A stretch of DNA of 64,000 nt from Ignavibacteria bacterium (GCA_017302895.1 JAFLBV010000001.1:496001-560000); one strand, 5' to 3'. Positions 17,296-26,229 are shown, counted from the stretch's first letter. Notes: generated by a model not told the origin, from the letters alone. Numbers and translations: made by a program.

Positions 17296-18159
17296 CTACC
17301 TGATAAATTCTTCATGGTCGGAAGTGCTGAAAGTACCAATCAGTGTCGGTGCGTTCATATCGGTTCCGTGTCTGTAGCCGAATTCCTTAAATGCCACCAT
17401 TCCCATCTTTCTGTTGAGGAGTGAGAGGGGGATGTCAGCGGGACAAACGCGATCGCACTCGCCACAGCCGATACATCTGCCTGCCTGATGGAAAGCACGG
17501 ATCATGTTCCAGGCGAAATTTGCCCTGTTTGTGGCACTGCTTTCTATCCAGCGGGGTTCTGTTTTATCAACGATGCACTGATCACAGTAGCACATCGGAC
17601 AAACTTCCCGGCAGGCGTAGCACTTAATACATTTTTCGAACTCCGAGTTCCAGAATTCAAGTCGCTCTTCGGCAGACATTTCCTCGATCTGTTTCATCAA
17701 AAGAGCGTTCTCATCGTCGGGGAGCTCGAACTCAACAGACTCTTCAACAAGGACATCGTACCAGGCGGGTGTTTTTCCCGCACAGGTTTTGCATTTTATC
17801 TGTGTGTTCTCCTTAGAGAATTCCTTGTTCTGATCCTTGACCACTCCGCTGCAATTCACTCCGATGACATAGAGGTCATCCCGGTTTACGCGGTTTTCCT
17901 GAATCAGGGCTGTGATGGCTTTCAGATCGCACGGTTTTACAACGATTCCGATCTTCCCTTCAGTCCGGTTACGGAACCGGTGGAGATAGACCGCCAGATT
18001 ATTAACCGCATTGTGGTTGTAAGTGAGTTTATCAGTATCCGCCTCTGTGTGAGCGATAAAGGGTTTCAAGTGATGTCGTCTGTCTTCTGTGTAGCCGATG
18101 ATGAGGGCAGCTTTGTTCCCGGTAATGGCTTCACGACAAACTGCATTAAGTCCGTTCAT
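17296..18159 (-). CDS. 4Fe-4S subunit, FlxC-like (FrhB-related)
   Basis: 287 residues. The N-terminal part resembles the F420-reducing hydrogenase beta-subunit type domain (LAVYLHRF...GIVVKPCDLKAI). It has two [4Fe-4S] motifs, CIKCYACREVCPMCYCDQC and CIGCGECDRVCPADIPL, and a short Cys pair (CKTCAGKTPAWYD). It lies between the FlxD- and FlxB-like genes, its start overlapping the MvhD-type gene by one base. Inferred role: iron-sulfur relay in the NAD(P)H:Hdr electron-bifurcating complex. Confidence 0.78.
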   Translation of the reverse strand: MNGLNAVCREAITGNKAALIIGYTEDRRHHLKPFIAHTEADTDKLTYNHNAVNNLAVYLHRFRNRTEGKIGIVVKPCDLKAITALIQENRVNRDDLYVIGVNCSGVVKDQNKEFSKENTQIKCKTCAGKTPAWYDVLVEESVEFELPDDENALLMKQIEEMSAEERLEFWNSEFEKCIKCYACREVCPMCYCDQCIVDKTEPRWIESSATNRANFAWNMIRAFHQAGRCIGCGECDRVCPADIPLSLLNRKMGMVAFKEFGYRHGTDMNAPTLIGTFSTSDHEEFIR

Positions 18160-18626
18160 CAGATTTCAACTCCTTCCTCTTCCAATTCGGGAAGTTCGAT
18201 CTTTCTGGCCATTTTCCTGTACTGATCGAAAGGTCCTTTTTTCCTTACGGTTTCGGTTACGCCGTCGATGACATCAACCCACTTTTTCCCTTCGGAAGCT
18301 GAGACCCATGAGAAGTGGAGCCGGGACGAGTCGATACCCGCAAACTCCAGCAACTCCCTGAACATTATCCACCTTCTTCGGGCGTGGAAGTTTCCGGCAT
18401 TGTAGTGGCAGTCACCGGGGTGGCAACCCGAAACGAGCACACCATCGGCACCACTTTCGAACGCTTTTATTATAAAAACGGGATCGATTCTTCCTGTACA
18501 CGGTACACGAATCAATCTTGCATTTGGCTGTTGTTTCAATCGTGAGGTACCCGCCAGATCAGCTCCGGTATAGGTACACCAGTTACAGACAAACGCTGCT
18601 ATTTTGGGTTCAAATTTCTCTTCCAT
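18159..18626 (-). CDS. MvhD/FlxD-type iron-sulfur linker subunit
   Basis: 155 residues from the ATG at 18626, which has GAGGTATAAC directly upstream; the frame is open 7 codons further to 18647, into hdrA, and I reject that start. It shows the MvhD signature: FVCNWCTYTGADLAGTSR, RVPCTGRIDP, ESGADGVLVSGCHPGDCHY and the N..ARRR tail. In known complexes this [2Fe-2S] protein passes electrons from a hydrogenase or from Flx proteins to HdrA. No hydrogenase large subunit is encoded here, so the Flx arrangement is more likely. Confidence 0.88.
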   Translation of the reverse strand: MEEKFEPKIAAFVCNWCTYTGADLAGTSRLKQQPNARLIRVPCTGRIDPVFIIKAFESGADGVLVSGCHPGDCHYNAGNFHARRRWIMFRELLEFAGIDSSRLHFSWVSASEGKKWVDVIDGVTETVRKKGPFDQYRKMARKIELPELEEEGVEI

Positions 18627-18627
18627 G

Positions 18628-20634
18628 TTATACCTCTGCAAAAGCATTTATCTGGGCGAATATCTGGTCATCTCTAAAGCCGATCAGTTCAATCGACTTG
18701 GAAGGGCAGGTCGCATTACATGTTCCGCACCCCTGACAGAGTCCTGAATTTACATGAGCAACCACCTTTAGAAGCTGACCTTTTCTGTCTCTTATCTCAT
18801 TTATGTCTATGGCATTATAGGCACAAACCTTCTTGCAATAGAAGCACCCCGCACAGGTGGAAGGATCCACTTCTGCGACAACGGGCTCCCTTTCGAGCAT
18901 GTCTGAACCAAAAAGAACCATCGTTTTTGCAGCCGCAGCCGACGCCATCGAAACACACTCGGGGATATCGCGCGGTGAGTGGCAGGCACCCGCAAGGAAG
19001 ATTCCACCCGTGGCGGTTTCCACAGGTCTCAACTTCGGATGCACTTCCTGGAAGTAACCATATTTATCGTAAGAGACACCCAGAGTCTGGGCAAGCACGG
19101 AAGCTTCGGGCTGAGGCACCATCGCAGTCGCCAGAACGACAAGGTCGGCATCAATCGTGACAGGCATTCCGGCAATTGTGTCCTCACCTCTGACGATGAG
19201 TTTTCCGTCTTCCTCATATATCTTCGAAACCCTTCCGCGGATATATTTCACATGATCTTCCTCGATGGCGCGGCGAACAAATTCCTCATAGTTCTTTCCG
19301 CCCGACCTGATGTCCATGTAGAAGACATAAGCTTCACCGTGATGAACCTTGTGTTTGTAGAGCATCGCGTGTTTGGCAGTGTACATGCAACAGATTTTGC
19401 TGCAGTATGAGATTCCTTTCGATTCGTCGCGGGAGCCGACACACTGGATAAACACAATCTTTTGTGGTTCCTTGTTGTCGGAAGGACGAAGGATTTCTCC
19501 CGAAGTGGGACCCGATGCACTTGCGATTCTCTCGAACTGGAGTCCGTCAATCACATCTCTGTATTTGCCGTAGCCGTATTCTCCGTAACCTTTGTAGATG
19601 CTTCCCTCGGGTTTTTTGTCAATTGTGTAGAGTTTATATCCCGTGGCAACGATAATGGCACCAACCTCCTCTTTCACGAATGTATCCTGCTGATCGAAGT
19701 CGATAGCATCGCGTCCGCAGACACTCTTGCAAAGGGCGCACTTCCCGTTTTTGAAGTAGGTGCACACCTCTCTGTCGATAACCGGGATATTCGGAACCGC
19801 CTGAGGGAATGGGACATACATCGCAGAGCGGAAGGAAAGCCCCTCATCAAATTCGCTGAGAGCCTTTTTCTTGATCGGGCATTTTTGTGCACAAAGTCCG
19901 CATCCCGTGCAAAACTCCTCTTTAATCGATTTTGCCTTTTTTCTGATTGTTACGGTAAAATTGCCGATAAAACCATCGACTTTTTCCACTTCAGAATAAG
20001 ACATCAGTTTAATTTTGGGGTGTTGATAGACTTCAACCATCCTCGGGGTAAGGATACACTGCGAGCAGTCCAAAGTCGGAAATGTCTCCGAAAGCTGACT
20101 CATGTGCCCGCCGATGGAGGGTTCCTTCTCAACAAGCACCACTTCATAACCCGCATTGGCTACATCAAGGGCTGCCTGTATTCCGGATATTCCACCGCCG
20201 ATTACGAGGGTTCGTTTGGTAACAGGAACACGAATCGGGGAAAGCGGGACATTGAACTTTACTTTTTCAACGGCGAACCGCATCAGGTCGATCGATTTCC
20301 TTGTGCCGGCTTTAATGTCATCGTGTATCCAACTGCAGTGTTCCCGCAAATTGGCTATCTCGACCATGTAAGGATTCACACCTGCATCGGCACATGCTTT
20401 TCTGAAAGTCTTTTCGTGCATGTGGGGCGAGCATGAACCCACCACAACAGCATCGAGACCTTTCTCCCGGATTGCCTGCTTGATGAGGTTCTGTCCGGGG
20501 TCGGAGCACATATATTTGTAGTCTTCAGAATGTGCAACCCCCGGAAAACGGGCGCATGCTTCCGCGACTGCATGGCAATCAACCGTTCTGCCGATGTTTT
20601 CACCGCAATGGCAGACAAAAACTCCTATGCGCAT
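18628..20634 (-). CDS. hdrA: Heterodisulfide reductase-like subunit A (flavin-bifurcating core)
   Basis: 668 residues, normal HdrA length. In order: N-terminal Cys domain (FVCHCGENIGRTVD, YMCSDPGQ), FAD-binding motif VIGGGISGIQAALDVANAG, the conserved LSETFPTLDCSQCILTPRM, inserted [4Fe-4S] motif CTGCGLCAQKCPIKKK, and C-terminal ferredoxin domain CAGCFYCKKVCAYNAID plus CQGCGTCNATCPSKSIE. In this family HdrA carries the FAD that splits electron pairs between ferredoxin and a disulfide acceptor. Overlaps hdrB by 10 bases, so expression is coupled. Confidence 0.93.
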   Translation of the reverse strand: MRIGVFVCHCGENIGRTVDCHAVAEACARFPGVAHSEDYKYMCSDPGQNLIKQAIREKGLDAVVVGSCSPHMHEKTFRKACADAGVNPYMVEIANLREHCSWIHDDIKAGTRKSIDLMRFAVEKVKFNVPLSPIRVPVTKRTLVIGGGISGIQAALDVANAGYEVVLVEKEPSIGGHMSQLSETFPTLDCSQCILTPRMVEVYQHPKIKLMSYSEVEKVDGFIGNFTVTIRKKAKSIKEEFCTGCGLCAQKCPIKKKALSEFDEGLSFRSAMYVPFPQAVPNIPVIDREVCTYFKNGKCALCKSVCGRDAIDFDQQDTFVKEEVGAIIVATGYKLYTIDKKPEGSIYKGYGEYGYGKYRDVIDGLQFERIASASGPTSGEILRPSDNKEPQKIVFIQCVGSRDESKGISYCSKICCMYTAKHAMLYKHKVHHGEAYVFYMDIRSGGKNYEEFVRRAIEEDHVKYIRGRVSKIYEEDGKLIVRGEDTIAGMPVTIDADLVVLATAMVPQPEASVLAQTLGVSYDKYGYFQEVHPKLRPVETATGGIFLAGACHSPRDIPECVSMASAAAAKTMVLFGSDMLEREPVVAEVDPSTCAGCFYCKKVCAYNAIDINEIRDRKGQLLKVVAHVNSGLCQGCGTCNATCPSKSIELIGFRDDQIFAQINAFAEV

Positions 20635-21509
20635 ACAACCTCCCGCTTTGTTATTTTCGAAAGGATTGGTTTTACATCGATGTAATGTGAATTGATGCCA
20701 AGTGCAGCAGGATCGATCCCCATCGCGAGACCGATAAGTTCGGTCAGGTAGAGGACTGGTATCGGATTCCTTCCTTTGTCCTGATCTATAATGGCAATCT
20801 GTCGCATGTCAAGATTTGAGTGACACATCGGGCAGGCAACGGCAATTACATCCGCACCCCGTTTTATTGCGTCATCGAGTATCTTTTTGCTCAGCTTTAC
20901 AACAATATCGGTATGGGCTATCGAGTGAGCGGCTCCGCAACATTCGGTTTTGAAGTTCCAGTTCACCGTTTTTGCACCCGTTGCCTCCACAATCGCTTCC
21001 ATCGAATGAGGGTCTTCGACATCGTCGGCAAGGGCGATATCGGCAGGCCTTACAAGCAGGCAACCGTAATAGCACGCCACCTTCAGGTTCTCTAGATCCG
21101 CCGTTATGTGATCCTTCAGTTTTTCGGGACCGATCTCTTCAAACACCTGAAGAAGATTGCAGATTTTCATTCCCGTATTCATTTTGTCTTCGAGCAGTTC
21201 CTCAACCCGCATACGGGTTTTTTCGTCGAGTCTCAACTCTTTTTGGGAGGAAACCAGTCTGCTGTAACAGGCTGCACAGGGAGCGAGAAGTTCGTTTAAT
21301 CCCTGCTTCTGTGCAAGCAACAGATTCCGTGCCGGCAATGCAACAGAGAGAAGATGGGAGGTGACATGTGCCGATGTGGCGCCGCAGCACGACCAGTCTT
21401 CAAGTTCATCGAGTCCAATATCAAGTACCTTAAAGACCTCCTTGAGGGAGAGGTCGGCTTCTTTTCCGGTACCTTCAGCGGAACATCCGGGGTAATAACC
21501 GAGATTCAT
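20625..21509 (-). CDS. hdrB: Heterodisulfide reductase-like subunit B
   Basis: 294 residues. Two CCG (cysteine-rich) domains carry the ligands for non-cubane [4Fe-4S] clusters: DWSCCGATSAHVTS with CAACYSRL, and TECCGAAHSIAHTD with ACPMCHSNLDMRQ. It is the site of disulfide reduction in HdrB. The physiological disulfide is unknown here: coenzyme M/B is not expected in this group, and no dsrC is in the window. Overlaps hdrC by 4 bases. Confidence 0.92.
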   Translation of the reverse strand: MNLGYYPGCSAEGTGKEADLSLKEVFKVLDIGLDELEDWSCCGATSAHVTSHLLSVALPARNLLLAQKQGLNELLAPCAACYSRLVSSQKELRLDEKTRMRVEELLEDKMNTGMKICNLLQVFEEIGPEKLKDHITADLENLKVACYYGCLLVRPADIALADDVEDPHSMEAIVEATGAKTVNWNFKTECCGAAHSIAHTDIVVKLSKKILDDAIKRGADVIAVACPMCHSNLDMRQIAIIDQDKGRNPIPVLYLTELIGLAMGIDPAALGINSHYIDVKPILSKITKREVVCA

Positions 21510-22051
21510 GCCTTGCCTCCTTCCGCTTCAGCGAAAATCTTTCTGATGCTCTTCTTCCCTTTTACTTTTGGAGGAAGCAACCCCAGTTTTCCTTTGATGA
21601 GGGTAACGGGAGCCAGATCGAGGTCCTGGAAAAAATGTCGTGTTTTAAGTTTATATTCGAGGAGGAAGCCGATCTCATAAGATCTGCCGAAGTTTTTTAT
21701 CTGATTAAGGAATGATCTGTGGAAAGCCATGCCATCGGGGTCAGGCGGTTTTATTCCATATTCGATTGCCAGCTCACGGAGTGCATCCATGAACCGCGCC
21801 ATATCGAAACCTTGCGGGCACCTCGTGCTACAAGTCTGACACCCGGCACACAGCCAGATTGATGGTGATGAAATTGCTTTTTCGTAAAAGCCCAGTTGTA
21901 CGAATCTTCCAACCCTGTTGGGTGGAGTTTCGGTAAAGTCCCTCACGGGACAGCCCGCAGAACATTTGCCACATTGATAACAAAGTGCAACATCCTGGGA
22001 CATTATTGTATCTAATTTCTCTCGGAAATTGTTCGGGTCTATATTTTTCAT
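21506..22051 (-). CDS. hdrC: Heterodisulfide reductase-like subunit C
   Basis: 181 residues. Two [4Fe-4S] ferredoxin motifs, CYQCGKCSAGCPVRD and CAGCQTCSTRCPQGFDMAR, with the typical helical tail. First gene of a seven-gene minus-strand operon (hdrC-hdrB-hdrA-flxD-flxC-flxB-flxA-like). It would link HdrA to HdrB. The divergent marR gene 263 bases upstream is the obvious candidate regulator. Confidence 0.92.
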   Translation of the reverse strand: MKNIDPNNFREKLDTIMSQDVALCYQCGKCSAGCPVRDFTETPPNRVGRFVQLGFYEKAISSPSIWLCAGCQTCSTRCPQGFDMARFMDALRELAIEYGIKPPDPDGMAFHRSFLNQIKNFGRSYEIGFLLEYKLKTRHFFQDLDLAPVTLIKGKLGLLPPKVKGKKSIRKIFAEAEGGKA

Positions 22052-22102
22052 GGTTGACTCCGTACAGAGAAAGAGGGGTGATTATCAGAAGTGAAAATAT
22101 TG

Positions 22103-22116
22103 TGATCATACGATCA
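22103..22116. promoter_or_regulatory. Inverted repeat TGATC-ATAC-GATCA upstream of hdrC
   Basis: TGATC and GATCA are separated by four bases in the divergent region between hdrC and the MarR gene. Possible regulator half-sites; weak because of shortness. Confidence 0.25.
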
Positions 22117-22168
22117 GTTTTTATCGCATATTTTAGGATAAATGATAACGAAACTTAAATAAACATTT

Positions 22169-22184
22169 TTTCATAATTGTGAAA
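22169..22184. promoter_or_regulatory. Palindrome in hdrC/marR divergent region, candidate MarR operator
   Basis: TTTCATAATTGTGAAA is a 16-bp inverted repeat (arms TTTCA/TGAAA) of the size and AT-richness typical of MarR-family operators, midway between the two divergent starts. No direct evidence of binding. Confidence 0.35.
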
Positions 22185-22314
22185 TCACCCGTTTTTTCTT
22201 TCAGCCTACCGCCCTCAGTAATTCAGCCCTCAACATTATTATTTGAGTAAAGTCTTATTAGTTAGTTGTTTTACAATCGTATAATTTACGGAGTAAAATA
22301 ATTTAAATAGTGGC

Positions 22315-22779
22315 ATGATAGACGAAACAGCAAAAAAGTTTGCGGAATTAACCTGTTCGCTTTCCAGAGAGTGTGGCAGAAAAGAAGAGTTCTTTGCGAG
22401 GTGTTATAATCTCACCCCGGCAGAGCTGAGGCTTCTGATGCTATTTGGTGAAAGGCATTTTATCTCAATTAAGGAGTTATCCACACATTTGGCTCTTACG
22501 CCCGGAAGGATAACTCACATTCTCACTTCACTTGAAGAGAAGAAACTCGTTTCAAGGAAGCAGGACGAGATCGATAAAAGAAGTTTTAATGTTTACCTTA
22601 CCGGGCAAAGCAGGCCCTACATCAACAAGATAAACATGGGGCATATTTTAGTACATAAAGAAATTTTTGACACTCTGGACGAGACCACACGCGAAAATGT
22701 TATTCTCGTGATGGAGTCACTGATCACGGCAATGAAGAACTGGGTGGTCAACGAGACCGGCAGAGAAGTGACGGCATAG
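22315..22779 (+). CDS. MarR family transcriptional regulator
   Basis: 154 residues with the MarR winged-helix arrangement: LTPAELRLLMLFGERHFISIKELSTHLALTPGRITHILTSLEEKKLVSR, then the wing KQDEIDKRSFNVYLT and a C-terminal dimerisation helix. Start ATG 22315. It is divergent from the hdr-flx operon, so it probably regulates that operon and itself; the ligand is unknown. It ends four bases before the convergent GH13 gene. Confidence 0.88.
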   Translation: MIDETAKKFAELTCSLSRECGRKEEFFARCYNLTPAELRLLMLFGERHFISIKELSTHLALTPGRITHILTSLEEKKLVSRKQDEIDKRSFNVYLTGQSRPYINKINMGHILVHKEIFDTLDETTRENVILVMESLITAMKNWVVNETGREVTA

Positions 22780-22782
22780 CGT

Positions 22783-24285
22783 TCAATAGTAGTTGCCAGA
22801 ATCTGCGTATTCTTCGTCAAAAACAAAAATGTGACTTTTGTAAGGAGGAAGGTCGATATACAAACCTTTCTCCAGCACTTCCGCGAGTGATCTTATGTAG
22901 ATCTTGTCGTTAAGCACATCGTTCAGAAGCACTCTGTCATCAGCAATTGAAACCGGGAATTTCAACAGGCATTGAGACTGAACGGGCGAGTAGTTTACCA
23001 CAACGAGAACATTCCTCACCGCGAGTTTCCATTTCCATGCAAGCATGTTTGAACTGGTGCCATTGTCATCCCAGGCACGGTGACAAAAGAGCAGTTCCCA
23101 TATCCCATCCTTAAAAGCCCTGTCATTGGTGATTTGCAGCAGTTTTTTGTAAAATTTCTCCACTTTTGGATGAAACTGTGACTGAGCTTCCCTTCCGAGT
23201 TGAAGAGGCTGTTTCTGTTTCCTCCCCTCCCACTGCCCGTCCTGATAGAGTGTCAAGCCCGGAATTGTAGTTGCGATTACCGCAGCTGCCATCGATTTAT
23301 CGTGACCGAAGGCGTGAAGTGCCCTCTCCTCCTCATATTTTTCGACAAAACGAACCGATTTTTGTTGCATGTTCATGTCAGCGGTAAGATGACCCCTTAT
23401 CTCATTTGCACCGTTGTTTTTTAATTTGTCGTAAAGCACCTTGTCGGTGGTATAATCAAACCCGAGATTCTGAAGAGACCTTTCAAGATTCCAGTAAGTC
23501 TCGGCTATGAAAATGAACCCCGGATTAAACGATTTTATCTCCTTTATTGCAGACTGCCAAAACTCGTCGTTTGTCTCGGGATATTTGTGCTGATCTGCCG
23601 CTCCGCTCCAGGTGTTGCCAAAAACATTATTCAGTATCAGCATCGACATCGAACACCTTACTCCGTCGCACAACTGACTGATATTTTGCAAAACCCCCGA
23701 CATGTAATCGCGGGTGAAGGGATTAAAATAATTCAACTGCACTGTATCGCGCCAGGCAGGGAAAAACGGATCTCTTCCATGGGCAAAAAACTGATTTTTA
23801 TGGAATGGCGACGAGAAGTAGGTATGGGGCTCTTCTTCAAATGATTTTTTATCGACTGAAAGGAAAATTTCAGGATTGTCCCGAAGCACTCTGCTTGTTG
23901 AACCAAAATGGTTGGGCACAAAATCGAGGATAAGTGCCATTCCGAGGTCGTTAAGTGTCTTCTTTAGTTGGAGAACATCGGCTTCGGTGCCAAGGTCGGG
24001 ATTGATTACATAATCATCAATCGCGAAAGGTGACCCGATGACATCGTCCCGTGTCCAGTCTTTCAATGCGGCATTATATTGCTTCACGAGCTCGGGGGTG
24101 AAACAGGTTTCATCGATGTTGTCGCGACAGGTTTTCCACAGACCGAGCAGCCAGATGAAGTTTATCCCTTTTTCCTTCAAATCGCTCCAGGCGGTGACCG
24201 GAATATCTTTAATTTTTGCGTCAGGACCGAATTTTTTGATCCAGACGCGGGTATTTATTTCGTAAAGTTTTGGATTGTTTAGCAT
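22783..24285 (-). CDS. GH13 alpha-amylase family protein lacking the catalytic nucleophile Asp
   Basis: 500 residues with a (beta/alpha)8 GH13 layout. Conserved region I is ILDFVPNHFG, region III FIFIAETYWN keeps the acid/base Glu, and region IV HAFGHDKS keeps His-Asp. In region II the expected G-V-R-x-D is GVRCSMSM: the Arg is there but the nucleophile position is Ser (codon TCG). This suggests a non-hydrolytic carbohydrate-binding or regulatory role, or a decaying enzyme, although the rest of the frame is intact and full length. No signal peptide, so cytoplasmic. Monocistronic, convergent with marR. Confidence 0.82.
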   Translation of the reverse strand: MLNNPKLYEINTRVWIKKFGPDAKIKDIPVTAWSDLKEKGINFIWLLGLWKTCRDNIDETCFTPELVKQYNAALKDWTRDDVIGSPFAIDDYVINPDLGTEADVLQLKKTLNDLGMALILDFVPNHFGSTSRVLRDNPEIFLSVDKKSFEEEPHTYFSSPFHKNQFFAHGRDPFFPAWRDTVQLNYFNPFTRDYMSGVLQNISQLCDGVRCSMSMLILNNVFGNTWSGAADQHKYPETNDEFWQSAIKEIKSFNPGFIFIAETYWNLERSLQNLGFDYTTDKVLYDKLKNNGANEIRGHLTADMNMQQKSVRFVEKYEEERALHAFGHDKSMAAAVIATTIPGLTLYQDGQWEGRKQKQPLQLGREAQSQFHPKVEKFYKKLLQITNDRAFKDGIWELLFCHRAWDDNGTSSNMLAWKWKLAVRNVLVVVNYSPVQSQCLLKFPVSIADDRVLLNDVLNDKIYIRSLAEVLEKGLYIDLPPYKSHIFVFDEEYADSGNYY

Positions 24286-24393
24286 GTTAAGTACCCATTG
24301 TTTCTTAAATTTGGGCAGTCGATCAATTAAATTAATAAACCCTTAAATCTCACCGTTAAACCTACAAAACTTTTCGATGAAAGGAAAGTAAAA

Positions 24394-24858
24394 ATGAAAC
24401 TTGCCACACTTTGTTATGTCAAGGATGTGAAAAACAACACAACTCTCATGCTCCACAGAATTAAAAAGGAAAATGACATGCATGAAGGGAAGTGGAACGG
24501 GCTCGGCGGCAAGTTTGAACCGGGAGAGACTCCCGAGGAATGTGTCATCAGGGAGGTAAGGGAAGAGTCGGGACTCGAGATAAAAAATCCCAAGATGGAG
24601 GGGTTTATCACTTTCCCGGCATTCGATGACATTGATGACTGGTATGTTTTTGTTTTCACCGCAGAGGAGTTTTCGGGTGAATTGATCGACTCCCCCGAAG
24701 GTGTGCTCGAGTGGATACCCGACTCGGAACTCTTCAACCTCAATCTTTGGGAAGGCGACACAATTTTTATGAAGTGGTTCGGCTCGGGAAAGGTATTCTC
24801 CGCCAAATTCGAGTACGACAAAGGGGAATTCACCAACCACGATGTAATCTTTTATTAA
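24394..24858 (+). CDS. Nudix hydrolase, MutT/MTH1-like
   Basis: 154 residues. A full Nudix box GX5EX7REUXEEXGU is present (GGKFEPGETPEE followed by CVIREVREESGLEI, about residues 38-63), and WNGLGGKFEPGE plus the C-terminal PDSELFNLNLWEGD resemble MTH1-type 8-oxo-dGTP diphosphatases. Likely role: nucleotide-pool sanitation in the cytoplasm. Start ATG at 24394 after GAAAGGAAAG. It is followed by a CAGTAATG word array. Substrate not certain; other nucleoside triphosphates are possible. Confidence 0.87.
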   Translation: MKLATLCYVKDVKNNTTLMLHRIKKENDMHEGKWNGLGGKFEPGETPEECVIREVREESGLEIKNPKMEGFITFPAFDDIDDWYVFVFTAEEFSGELIDSPEGVLEWIPDSELFNLNLWEGDTIFMKWFGSGKVFSAKFEYDKGEFTNHDVIFY

Positions 24859-24897
24859 TGCAGTAATGCAGTAATCCAATAATGCAGTAATATTTTA
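24857..24897. repeat. Short-word array (TAATGCAG)n after Nudix gene
   Basis: Four degenerate copies of TAATGCAG/TAATCCAA follow the stop. A near-identical array follows the subtilase gene at 29183-29212, so this word family has at least two 3'-end copies in the window. Confidence 0.65.
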
Positions 24898-24979
24898 GGG
24901 GGGTTATCTGCGAGATGAAAAGCTGCATGCATCATTTTTTCTGCAACGGTTTAAAATTACAAATTAATTGCTTATATTG

Positions 24980-25017
24980 TTCATTAGTAATGAAAACTTT
25001 TGTTCATTAGTAATGAA
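24980..25017. promoter_or_regulatory. Two identical palindromes upstream of the DUF4143 ATPase gene
   Basis: TTCATTA-G-TAATGAA occurs at 24980-24994 and again at 25003-25017, 23 bases apart, ending 12 bases before the ATG at 25030. Each is a perfect 7-1-7 palindrome. The spacing of about two helical turns suits cooperative binding of a dimeric repressor covering the promoter or ribosome-binding site. The protein that would bind is unknown. Confidence 0.6.
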
Positions 25018-25029
25018 AAGCATAGTTAA

Positions 25030-26229
25030 ATGATTACATTTCAAACACTTACCGATGTTGTCTTCCAGCAAAGAGAGTATCTTCTCTCGACCCCGACCGG
25101 AATAACCCGGGAAAAACTCCCTCAAATGCTCCCTCAACCGGGAGTTGCATCAATCATCACCGGAATAAGAAGGTGCGGTAAGAGCACTCTGCTGAGACAA
25201 ATGATCGAGCAAACTCCGGACTTCAAATATCTAAACTTTGAAGATGTGAGGCTGTTTCAGTTTGAACCGGGTGATTTTATTAAGCTGGATGAAATTTTCG
25301 GGGACTTCAGTGGAGTCTGTTTTTTTGATGAGATTCAAAATATTGAAGGATGGGAAAGATTTGTAAGAACACTTCTCGACAAGGGAAAGAGAGTGGTAAT
25401 CACAGGTTCAAATGCGTCGATGTTGAGCAAGGAGCTTGGCACAAAGCTTACGGGCAGACACCTCGCAACCGAGCTCTTCCCGTTCTCATACAGAGAGTTT
25501 TGTGATTTTTACTCCATAGAGCCGTCAGCGGAGGCTTTTACCGAATATCTTAACAAGGGAGGGTTCCCCGAATATCTAAGAATCGGCAATCCGAATCTGC
25601 TTCAGACACTTCTGATTGATATCCTGATGAGGGACATAATCGTAAGAAACGGACTAAGAGACGAGAAATTTGTAAAGGAGCTTGCACTCTACCTAATCAC
25701 CAATTCCGCAAAAGAGTTTTCATATACTTCACTAAAAAATCTGTTCGGAACTGGATCGGTAAACACGATAATCTCGATTCTAAACCATTTCGAAGACAGT
25801 TATCTCTTTTTTACTCTGCAACAATTCAATTTCTCTTATAAAAAAAGAATTGTATCGCCGAAAAAAATATACTCCATCGATACAGGGATGCTCACAGTAA
25901 ACAGCTCCTCCTTCTCGGCAGACAGGGGCAGAATCCTCGAAAATTCAGTTTTTCTTCACCTTAAAAGAAGCGGTGATGAGATTTTCTATTTCAAGGATAG
26001 CAAAGAATGTGATTTTATCACCCGGTCAAAAAACGGGGAATTCAGGGCAATCCAGGTTTGTTATGATCTGAATGAAAGCAATCTCGACAGGGAATTGAAT
26101 GGCCTTGTCGAGGCTCTTGCGAAATTAAATCTCGATTCGGGTCAAATCATCACTCACAACACAACCGATCACTTCGCAACAGGAGGTAAAACCATCAATG
26201 TGGTGCCTGCCTGGAAGTGGATGGGATAA
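25030..26229 (+). CDS. AAA ATPase with C-terminal DUF4143 domain
   Basis: 399 residues. Walker A GIRRCGKSTLL (about 45-55), Walker B-like CFFDEIQN, sensor-like VITGSNASML, and LTGRHLATELFPFSYREF, which is characteristic of the ATP-binding/DUF4143 family. The C-terminal part (VFLHLKRSGDEIFYFKDSKECDFITRSKNGEFRAIQVCYD) has the PD-(D/E)XK-like nuclease layout of DUF4143. The family is common in Bacteroidota genomes; its role is not established. It is monocistronic behind two palindromic operators. Confidence 0.82.
   Translation: MITFQTLTDVVFQQREYLLSTPTGITREKLPQMLPQPGVASIITGIRRCGKSTLLRQMIEQTPDFKYLNFEDVRLFQFEPGDFIKLDEIFGDFSGVCFFDEIQNIEGWERFVRTLLDKGKRVVITGSNASMLSKELGTKLTGRHLATELFPFSYREFCDFYSIEPSAEAFTEYLNKGGFPEYLRIGNPNLLQTLLIDILMRDIIVRNGLRDEKFVKELALYLITNSAKEFSYTSLKNLFGTGSVNTIISILNHFEDSYLFFTLQQFNFSYKKRIVSPKKIYSIDTGMLTVNSSSFSADRGRILENSVFLHLKRSGDEIFYFKDSKECDFITRSKNGEFRAIQVCYDLNESNLDRELNGLVEALAKLNLDSGQIITHNTTDHFATGGKTINVVPAWKWMG

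Noticed and set aside
17488..18225. 245-codon plus-strand frame
   Set aside because: Antisense shadow of the FlxC-like gene.
19462..20436. 324-codon plus-strand frame
   Set aside because: Long antisense frame inside hdrA caused by codon bias; hdrA is unambiguous.
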